A model generated the notes under the pieces. That model was given only the letters and a program-made list of their open reading frames with translations. It was not told the origin of the DNA and did not search any database. A stretch of 64,000 nucleotides of DNA. Source: Prinsepia uniflora. Lineage: Eukaryota > Streptophyta > Magnoliopsida > Rosales > Rosaceae. Shown here one piece after another: positions 56,619 through 64,000 of this stretch. The stretch is from the NCBI GenBank assembly GCA_032719365.1, contig CM064867.1, positions 41,131,651-41,195,650 of the forward strand, in the 5' to 3' direction. A program made the translations under genes and the position numbers. Numbering within the stretch: the first letter of the stretch is position 1; the number at the start of each line of letters is the position of its first letter.

Positions 56619-56725
56619 GTTGACAGCGGATGTGGACTGTAGCAGAGACCGAGATATCACATGCCTCCTCCGGATCCTGGCGTACTCTGATAGCCCGAGA
56701 GGGCAAAATGGCCGAAATATCCCTT

Positions 56726-56746
56726 GTCTGACACTTCGTGTCAGAC
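56726..56746 (+). other. Terminal LTR hairpin, 9-bp stem
   Basis: Arms GTCTGACAC and GTGTCAGAC with loop TTC, 53 bp from the LTR end. Family B has the same arms with a different triplet loop (CAC on the plus strand near 8285 and 14351). This may act in RNA 3' processing or U5 function; no evidence beyond conservation. Confidence 0.7.
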
Positions 56747-56799
56747 GGGAGCAGGGTCATCCCGCACTAATCCCGAGGGGATTGGGATGGGTCCTGTCA

Positions 56800-58586
56800 A
56801 TCACAGCCAAAAATCAAACCATAGAATCAAGTATAGAAAACATATAAAAACATATATGCATGCACTGAGAGTTAGAAAAAAAAGTAAACTCACAGACCAT
56901 TCCATCGTCGCCTCGATACGCGCGCACTTACACCGTTCCCGGCCATTCCGCTACCCTCGGTTTTCCCGAACCTGTCCAAAGTTCATAACGAGGTTACTAA
57001 CTACTTCACAAAAGTCCCACTCAAATCCCATAACTTTCCGAACTTCTAAGCGTACTTTAAACGGGACCCTAGACCTTCGACCCTGCCGAACTAACCCGGA
57101 ACAATGTCTGAATAACCCGAAACCTATTCCATTGGATTCGTTAAGACATTTAGAAAAAAAACTCAGTTGGACTCTTCACCGGAAACCGCCGTACGCGCCC
57201 CCACGCGCCACCCAAAGTGGCTGCGCGTGGGCCTCATGCGCTTGCACCCAGACACTGTTCATCATCGTCTTCCTTGGGTGAACCGGTCTGAACCGGCGCA
57301 CCCGGTTCTCTGTCATTCCTCTATCATTTTCAACCATTCCAATCCCAAAAGCTTCATGCAGTTCCCAGCAATCATTTCCCGTCCTAAAATCTAGAAATCA
57401 AAGCCCTAAACCCGTCGTCTTCAACCTCGAAACAAAACTCCCCGATACCCCTATTTTGGGTTCCGGCCACCCAGACATTCCCCCATCACGGCAACCACCC
57501 TAGACGACTCCTAGGACCCTCCTGAGTCTCACACACTCACCAAGGCCCTCGACTCTAACCCAAAAGCCACGACTTTCGAAATGAACAAAACGGGAAAAAC
57601 AGGGGATTTGGGATTACCTGCGATTCGTCCTCCGTCGTTCGAACCGCCGTGTGCCACGGTGTCCACTGAGTCCCCAGCAGTCGTCCTAGCTCCTTCTCAT
57701 CTTGGATTGAACCAACACACGGCACAACCACCACCAATTTCCCACAGCCCTCTCTGTTTTCCCCGAAAATCAAACCCTCCGACTGCCGTGTTCCTTGCAC
57801 AATTTCACTCCCAAACCCAGTCACCAGCTTCCTCTCTTCTCTCTGTCACTCTCACAACTCACAAAACTCTCACACATGCACAGAATCGATCACAATCCTC
57901 ACCGCCTCACCTCTCTGTTTTCTGTTTCTCAAACCAAAATGCACGGTTGAAAACAACCAAGTTATACTTGTGTCCATTGTAACCACCTAGAAGCCTCTAG
58001 GTCTCTTCCACGTGTCACAATCTCCTCAAGCCTCACACAAAAAACTCAATCTCCCCTGTCCACTTGTCCCAATCCAACTGCACCAAACCCAAAGTGAAAA
58101 AGACCAAAATGCCCTTCTCTTTAAATCAAAAATTACCATTTTGCCCTTACCGTTTTAGACCCATAACTTACACATCCTAACTCCGATGAACACGTGCCGC
58201 CTGTCATTGAACTCAGGACGACGAGCTCTACATAACTGTCCTAGGTCAACGTGTCAAAACCCGATCATACAAAAAGTCAACTTTTCCCCCTATTTTAACC
58301 ATATTACGGTAATGCCCTCAACCTTCTGAACATCATAACTTCCTACTCGGATGTCGGAATCGGGCGTGCCACCTGTCTACGGACTCGTGACGTCCCAAAC
58401 TACGTCACGGTCATCGGTCAATGTCCAATTGACCGCCCGAACTAAAAGTCAACTTTTTATCCTACCTAGGGGCAAAATCGTCATTCTACCCTAACCGACC
58501 AAAATTAACCAACTAACCACCGATTAAGCTCACTAATCCATCACTAATCACCATCTTAACCCTAATTTCCTGGTCGGGTCGTTACA
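56800..58586 (-). repeat. Family-C LTR, truncated at its plus-strand left end
   Basis: Collinear with 29780-31528 of the complete C LTR and ends GGTCGGGTCGTTACA. The first roughly 1.2 kb (the 3' part in element sense) is missing at the joint with the family-A LTR. Confidence 0.82.
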
Positions 58587-58916
58587 ACCTACCCTCCTAA
58601 AAAGAATTTCTTCCCCGAAATTCCACCGCTCATTCCCAACACTAGAGGTCAACAACAACTACTCCTAGGTTTCCGATCTATCATCTCCACCTAGGATACT
58701 TCACACCATCCCCACTACCAGTTTACCACTTCTTACCCTCGTGTACGCAAGGGAAAACTCTAGGAACGTAAAGAAACAAAGATATTTTAGAATACCTCAA
58801 CAGAGTTCATAGAGTACGTCCTCACATACAACCACCTACACCTTCCGGTAACCACCCAAGTTCTAACCTAGACTCCCAGTCTCCTGGTCGGTAGGGAATG
58901 CTAGGGTAACTCAACC
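58587..58916 (-). other. Family-C internal 3' segment
   Basis: The reverse complement matches the region just upstream of the 3' LTR in the gag-only element (63260-63591), including the polypurine context TTTAGGAGGGTAGGT. It is interrupted by the next element at 58917 (flank CAACC). Confidence 0.75.
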
Positions 58917-61912
58917 TGTAACAACCCGTCCCGAGAATTGGGATAAGTAGAGTGATTAAGGTGTGATTAGTAAGGTTAATCAAGGGTTAGGTGGTCCCAA
59001 GGGGTCCGGGAACTTAGAATGACGATTTTGCCCCTGGGGTGGGCAGAAATGTTGACTTTTATTTCGGGTGGTCAAATGGGAGTTGACCAGTGACCAGGAC
59101 GTAGTTGAGGACGTTACGAATCCGTAGGCAGGTGGCACGCCCGATTCCGACATCCGAGGAGGAAGTTGTGATGTTCAGAAGATTGAGGGCATAATCGTAA
59201 TTAGGGGGAAAAGTTGACTTTTTGAATAATCGAGTTTTGGTAGGTTGACCTAGGAGGGTTAGATAGTTCTTGTCGTCCTGAGTTCGATGACAGGCGGCAC
59301 GTATTCATCGGACTTACGGGGTGAGAGTTACGGGTCTAGGAAGTTTTGGTAAAACCGTAAAAATGTGTTAAAAAGAAGGGTATTTTGGTCATTGGGGCAC
59401 ATTGGGATTTGTGCACAGAAGAAAGGAATGGACGGCTGGGATTAGGCCATGTGGGAGTGTGTGGAGTGGATGGTGACACATGGCATGTGTGTAGAGGATT
59501 CTGGTGGAATCCTGTGTGTTCACGGTCCCAAATAATTGGGGTGCAACCGTGCAGTCCTTCGAATACAGAGAACAGAGGGTGAGAGTTGGGATCAATTGAT
59601 CGATCTGAGTGCAAGGGTGAGTGGTTAGGGAATTGTGAGTGTGTTAGTGAGGCAAGGCGGAGCTGGTGGCCGTGAATTGGAGGTGCAATTGTGCACGGCG
59701 GCACGGCGGAGGTGTGGAGGAATTTTGGGGAGAAACAGGGAGCAGTGAGGTTGAGGTGGTGGCTACGCCGTGAGGCGAGGCAAATCGAGGCCAGGGGAGG
59801 CTGAGGAGACTGCAAGGAGTCCAACGACCACCGTGGAAGGCGGCAGTGCGCACGGCGGAGCTGCAATCGAAGGTGAGATCTCTTTACTCTGTTTTTCCCG
59901 TAAACTTCATTTGGAAAGTCGCGACCTTGGGCTGAGAGTCGAGAGGATTGGAGGTTAGGGTAGTGATCAGGGAGGTCCTAGGTGTCGATTTGGGTGGTCG
60001 CCGTGACGGGGGCGTACACGGCGGAGCTCAGGCGAAGAGGAGTTTCTGTTACCCTGTTTCGACCGTGAACTTCGAACCCAAAGTCGTGGACTTCTGGGGT
60101 GAGTCGAAGGGTTAGGGGTGTTGGACGTGGATCAGTGAGGTTGTGGGGTGAGTCTGGTATCACCACCGTGACGGGAGGTGGCTGGAGTGGAGGAGTCGTG
60201 AAACAGGGGTCGAAGGGCTGTCTGGTTTTGAGTTCAGTCGAGGGGATTGGGACAGTGTCGAGGTGAATGGAGTTAGGGAACCGATAGGGTTGGCCTGGAC
60301 GATGCTGTTGGTGAAGAAAGGAACCGTTTTGGTGGACGGAGGAGGAAGAACCAGGTACGCCGGTCTGAGTGCAGACCACTGTACTGAACCCGGTTTGCTC
60401 GAGGAAGGAGGTGGTACTGTAGCAGCGCGTGAGGGCCACGCGCAGCCACTTTGGGCGGCGCGTGGGGGCGCGTGCGGCGGCGGATGGGAAAACGGTCAAC
60501 ATAACTTTTGGTCTAGGAGTTGTGTTGAGTTTAATGGAGTTGGTTTCGGGTAAATCGGAAGTCTTTTGAGTATAGTTCCGCGAGGGTGAATGTGTAGGGT
60601 TCCGGGGTTTTAAGTCTTTGGTCCGGAGATTTTTGAGGGAATTTAAGTGAGTGTTCGTAGATGTATTAGTGACGTAATTTGACGGTGTTTGACAGGATCG
60701 GGATTTCCCGAGGAAGCCGAGGAACGGGCTGGACGTTCGGGACGCGAGTAGGGCTCAGTACTGTGAGTGGACCCTTTCCTTAAACTCGAGCATGCATAAC
60801 TATTTTTATATACGTGTTTTATGGTTTTACTTATGACTAGATGTTTCTTGAATATGTTATGATGATTTTATGTGTTTGCACGTTTTTCGAGAAAAAGACG
60901 GTTTTGGCACGTTTTTCGAGAAAATGTTGGTTTTCGGATTTTGATGCCACATTTGGGGATTTCCACCGATAAAGGTTTTCAAATCATGATAAATGAGTTA
61001 TGAAATATGATTTGTGATTACAGGTGGTTTCGGTATGAAAAGAGATATTTTCCGGATTTGGGTTCGGAATGACGGTTCTGAACGCCGGAAGGGCATCAGA
61101 CCAGTGATTTCGGATTCGGGTTTGGATGAGGATTTGGTAAATGGTTTTCAAATGGTTTTGGGATTGGATTTGCTGGATCTGGATATTGGGTTTAAAGACC
61201 CGGATTGAGTTTAAAGACTCGGGAGTTTAAAGACTCGGATATATATTGATTTTCCCCCGTAGGCCTTGAGTTTAAAGACTCGGGAGTTTAAAGACTCGGA
61301 TATTATTAAGGCCTGGATTGAGTTTAAAGACTCGGGAGTTTAAAGACTCGGATAGGTCCAGCAGGTTTGATCGGGAAAATGATGATTTGGTGGTTATGGT
61401 TTATGAAACAGTTTTCTGATACTCGTGTGTGGTTTCTCATGGTATTTTATAGTGTTTCTGTTTCTTATGATGTTTATAACGATTATTTTATACTGTGTTT
61501 ATAACTGTTGGTTATGCATGTGGTTTCAAAACGGAGGGTTTAACTCGGTTTTCTTATAAAATGGTTTTTGAACTTTTGTACTTTTGGTCCACTCACATTT
61601 TCTGTTTTAATTGCCCTCCAGGTTGTGGAGCTAGCGCGGGGTCTTGACGTTGAGGCAGAGTCTGAGGCATAGAAGCAACGTGAGGGATTCTAGAAGAGTT
61701 TAAAGGCTTCTGTGTGCGTGTACTTTCTCGGTTTTTATTTTCCTTGTAATGTAGCGCTATGCTCTGTAAACGATAAGGATTTTGGGATATTTTGTAATTA
61801 CTCCTGCGTTTGACTGGGTTCGAGTGAGTGTTACTTGAGTTTTGTGTCGGGGAGTCAGACGGGAGCGGGATTTACCTCGGGTTTCGGGGTGAAACCGGGG
61901 TGGGTCCTGACA
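58917..61912 (+). repeat. Family-C 5' LTR (2,996 bp)
   Basis: Runs TGTAACAACCCGTCCC to GTGGGTCCTGACA. Splice-like signals: donor GAAG|GTGAGA at 59873, acceptor GTGTTTGACAG ending 60695, donor CT|GTGAGTGGACC at 60763, acceptor TTGCCCTCCAG ending 61621. TGTGAGTGGACC (60762-60773) is the perfect complement of GGTCCACTCACA (61586-61597). Confidence 0.92.
61188..61352 (+). repeat. GAGTTTAAAGACTC palindrome array (family C, forward copy)
   Basis: Units with arms GAGT/ACTC and one with GGGT/ACCC (61188-61201), many as back-to-back pairs separated by GGG or GG. Same array as 29194-29395 in the solo LTR. Confidence 0.82.
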
Positions 61913-61914
61913 AT

Positions 61915-61926
61915 TGGTATCAGAGC
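61915..61926 (+). other. Primer binding site, tRNA-iMet type
   Basis: TGGTATCAGAGC two bases after the LTR end. Confidence 0.92.
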
Positions 61927-62018
61927 ATAGGTTTGTCGAGTTGTTAGGTCTGTCGGGTTGTGAGGTTGTGTTTCAGTTGTTTGACTACTTCTATGCCTCA
62001 TTCAGCGTGCGGTTGACG

Positions 62019-63122
62019 ATGCCTCCGAGACGTAGACCCTCTCCACAACCTGAAGAAGTAGCCAGAGAGACGGAGAGTGCCACGATTGAGCGAGCCCAGC
62101 GGCTCGGGGCTACTACTTTTAGTGGTGGGGCTGATCCTGAGGAAGCCCAAAGGTGGATTACTAGACTAGAGCGGATTTTTGCGGTGATGCATTGTCCGCT
62201 GGAGGAGCGAGTATTGTTGGCTACCTTTTTACTAGATGGTGCGGCGTACGAGTGGTGGTATACCCTCGAGTTGTCCGGTTGGGATGTTCACAGTGTAACC
62301 TGGGAGACGTTCAGGGAACGGTTTCTGGAGCAATATTATCCTCGTTCTTTCCGGGATGCCAAGGAGGCGGAGTTTCTGCAGCTCCAGCAGGGGAATATGA
62401 CCGTGGCAGAGTACGAACGGAAGTTCCAGATGTTGTCTCGGTTTGCTCCTGCTTTTGTGGCCACTGAAGCCGAGAAGTGCCGTAGGTTTGAGTTGGGTTT
62501 GCGTGGTGAGATTCGAGCCGTAGTGACAGCTGGATCTTTTGCTACCCTCCGAGACTTGTCGGATGCTGCGGTGCGAGTTGAGGCTAGTTTGCCGGTGCGA
62601 CGCCGGGAACCTTCTATTCCTGGAGCTTCGAGCCAGCGGACACCGAAAAGAGGTAACTTCGGTGGATCGTCCTCGTCGGGCGATGATCGTTTTGGTAGAC
62701 CTGGTAGTGCCCAGAGTTCAGGATTTTGGGGTTATCGAGCACCGCCGACTCCGCAAGCGAGTGCGACGTCGGTAGCGTCCACAGGGAGACCGAGCAGTGG
62801 ACCAGGCTGGAATGTGTGTTTCTACTGCGGGGAGCGAGGTCATTTCCGACGTGAGTGTCCACTGTTGCCACAGGAAGGTGGTGTAGGTAGAGGAGTAGCG
62901 GAGTCCGGACAGAGTACAGCATCAGGGACAGCGGGCACTAGAGGAGGTGGTGGCACAGCCACGAGTAGTTCGAGGGGACGTGGTAGAGCGTCAGGATCTC
63001 AGGCCCGGGTGTTCTCGATGACTCAGCAGAAGGATCAGTCGACGCCAAATACGGAGACAGGTACTTGTTTTACTTTTGGTTGTCCTGTCAGTTTGGTTGT
63101 TGGATCCCAGGGTAGAGTCTAG
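62019..63122 (+). CDS. gag: Gag of TR-GAG family-C element
   Basis: 367 codons from ATG 62019 (MPPRRRPSPQPEE); the frame is open further back into the primer site but without an ATG. Residues about 25-150 form a Retrotrans_gag capsid domain (TIERAQRLGAT, WITRLERIFAVMHCP, FLEQYYPRSFRDAKEAEFLQ). A serine/glycine-rich linker follows, then a CCHC knuckle CFYCGERGHFRREC at residues 267-280. The frame ends soon after the usual gag/protease boundary (ARVFSMTQQ), where pol would begin. It is strikingly similar to the family-D gag at 51027, so both probably form mixed particles. The intact frame suggests gag is under selection or very young. Confidence 0.92.
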   Translation: MPPRRRPSPQPEEVARETESATIERAQRLGATTFSGGADPEEAQRWITRLERIFAVMHCPLEERVLLATFLLDGAAYEWWYTLELSGWDVHSVTWETFRERFLEQYYPRSFRDAKEAEFLQLQQGNMTVAEYERKFQMLSRFAPAFVATEAEKCRRFELGLRGEIRAVVTAGSFATLRDLSDAAVRVEASLPVRRREPSIPGASSQRTPKRGNFGGSSSSGDDRFGRPGSAQSSGFWGYRAPPTPQASATSVASTGRPSSGPGWNVCFYCGERGHFRRECPLLPQEGGVGRGVAESGQSTASGTAGTRGGGGTATSSSRGRGRASGSQARVFSMTQQKDQSTPNTETGTCFTFGCPVSLVVGSQGRV

Positions 63123-63579
63123 GAGTTCGCCTAGAGGACTTGGAGTGTACAGTAAGTTCTGTAGTAGGGTGACGGAAGGTATAGGAAAGGAGTGACTATA
63201 ACTGATCGATTGGAGACTGTGGAAGGAGAGAACCCACAAGCTAGAGTTTGCCTTTAGGACTTTGTGGAGTTAGTCCGACCGTGGCCGGAATGGTAGCCGA
63301 GGGAGATGGGTAGTGGTATACGAGGATGTACTCTATGACTTCTGTCGGGTATTGTGACATGAGGTATTGTATCATACCTTTGTTTCCTGTTCATAGAGTT
63401 TCCCTTGCGTACACCATGTAGTTGTTACATAGCTAGGGTTGGCTGTGGTGACAGTAGCTGGGGATGGAGTGAAATACCCAAGGTGGAGATGATAGACAGG
63501 AAACCTAGAAGAGGTTGTTCCTTAGGAGACCCTAGGTGTCGAGGACTAGCCGTGGAATTTCGGGGACGAAATTCTTTTT
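63123..63579 (+). other. Non-coding 3' internal region of TR-GAG element
   Basis: No frame with gag-pol content. The TTTCGGGGACGAAATTCTTTTT context before the polypurine tract is shared, in variants, with families A and B. Confidence 0.7.
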
Positions 63580-63591
63580 AGGTGGGTAGAT
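63580..63591 (+). other. Polypurine tract of TR-GAG element
   Basis: AGGTGGGTAGAT abuts the 3' LTR start TGTAACAACCC. Confidence 0.75.
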
Positions 63592-64000
63592 TGTAACAAC
63601 CCGTCCCGAGAATTGGGATAAGTAGAGTGATTAAGGTGTGATTAGTAAGGTTAATCAAGGGTTAGGTGGTCCCGAGGGGTCCGGGAACTTAGAATGACGA
63701 TTTTGCCCCTGGGGTGGGCAGAAATGTTGACTTTTATTTCGGGTGGTCAAATGGGAGTTGACCAGTGACCAGGACGTAGTTGAGGACGTTACGAATCCGT
63801 AGGCAGGTGGCACGCCCGATTCCGACATCCGAGGAGGAAGTTGTGATGTTCGGAAGATTGAGGGCATAATCGTAATTAGGGGGAAAAGTTGACTTTTTGA
63901 ATAATCGAGTTTTGGTAGGTTGACCTAGGAGGGTTAGATAGTTCTTGTCGTCCTGAGTTCGATGATAGGCGGCACGTATTCATCGGACTTACGGGGTGAG
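63592..64000 (+). repeat. Family-C 3' LTR, cut by window end
   Basis: Matches 58917-59325 with only a few substitutions by eye (for example CCCAAGG versus CCCGAGG, and GACAGGCGG versus GATAGGCGG). Confidence 0.92.

Larger units (their letters stand above)
54849..56799 (+). repeat. Family-A LTR with ~1-kb internal deletion
   Basis: Starts again TGTAACGACCCGTCCC. Near 55065 it jumps from the first TAGACAGGTG of the dimer to the GTGACACGTGTCAC block that is normally about 1 kb further on; short GGTG homology marks the joint. The rest is complete to GGTCCTGTCA at 56799. Left neighbour GTTGG and right neighbour ATCAC do not match, so this is not a simple insertion. Confidence 0.87.
58917..64000 (+). 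mobile_element. Gag-only family-C element (TR-GAG type), right end beyond window
   Basis: 5' LTR 58917-61912, iMet primer site, a single gag frame, about 460 bp of non-coding DNA, polypurine tract and the first 409 bp of the 3' LTR. The internal region is only 1,679 bp with no protease, RT or integrase. Known TR-GAG elements have this layout and depend on an autonomous partner. The start of the 3' LTR is almost identical to the 5' LTR, so it is recent. Confidence 0.92.

Noticed and set aside
59336..59866. 176-codon minus-strand open frame, Pro/Ser/His-rich
   Set aside because: Antisense to the family-C LTR; composition reflects a GC-rich LTR region, and the homologous solo LTR does not keep the frame.
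59978..60502. 174-codon minus-strand open frame
   Set aside because: Same reasoning: LTR antisense, no domain, not conserved in the other C LTR copies.

Overview
The window is plant nuclear DNA, probably a eudicot, from a repeat-dense (pericentromeric-like) region. It holds Ty3/gypsy elements of the Tekay chromovirus type (tRNA-iMet primer site, Tekay-like gag and RT) and of the Tat type (second RNase H, antisense ORF, 3' UTR minisatellite). I see no convincing host protein gene, rRNA or tRNA gene. By my boundaries about 89% of the 64 kb is LTR-retrotransposon sequence. All boundaries and homologies were read by eye; no search was run.

Layout. 1-1958: two tandem 3' tails of a family-A LTR. 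1959-3850: AT-rich unique sequence. 3851-6897: family-A solo LTR (-) with TSD CACAA. 7095-32178: one family-B solo LTR (+, TSD CTTGA) split by three later insertions: a non-autonomous family-B element (8224-17353, -), a non-autonomous family-A element (18107-27939, -, TSD CATTT) and a family-C solo LTR (28619-31528, -). 32893-44459: a very young, apparently complete Tat-lineage element (-, TSD TATAG, LTRs identical by eye) with gag-protease, an in-frame UAG in a leaky-stop context, pol, a minisatellite and a 597-residue antisense ORF. 44460-48787: unique AT-rich DNA with a long-inverted-repeat element and a LINE RNase H relic. 48788-49419: LTR of another family (-). 49575-53753: 5' part of a Tekay element (family D, +) with a nonsense codon in gag, cut off in RNase H. 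53754-56799: rearranged family-A LTRs. 56800-58916: family-C fragment (-). 58917 to the end: a gag-only family-C element (+).

How the parts relate. Families A, B and C have LTRs of about 3 kb around short internal regions with no pol. They share the primer site with family D, and C shares a closely related gag, so they probably depend on a Tekay-like helper.

Most notable signals. (1) LTRs of A, B and C share what looks like a three-exon, two-intron leader. The second 5' splice site (GTGAGTGGAC) is perfectly complementary to a segment 24-38 nt upstream of its acceptor, in every family. (2) That second intron carries arrays of short hairpins whose arms change in compensating ways. (3) The same upstream dimer, GC-rich block and candidate intron occur in the 3' UTR of the unrelated Tat element, directly upstream of its antisense ORF, suggesting a promoter-leader cassette shared across lineages.
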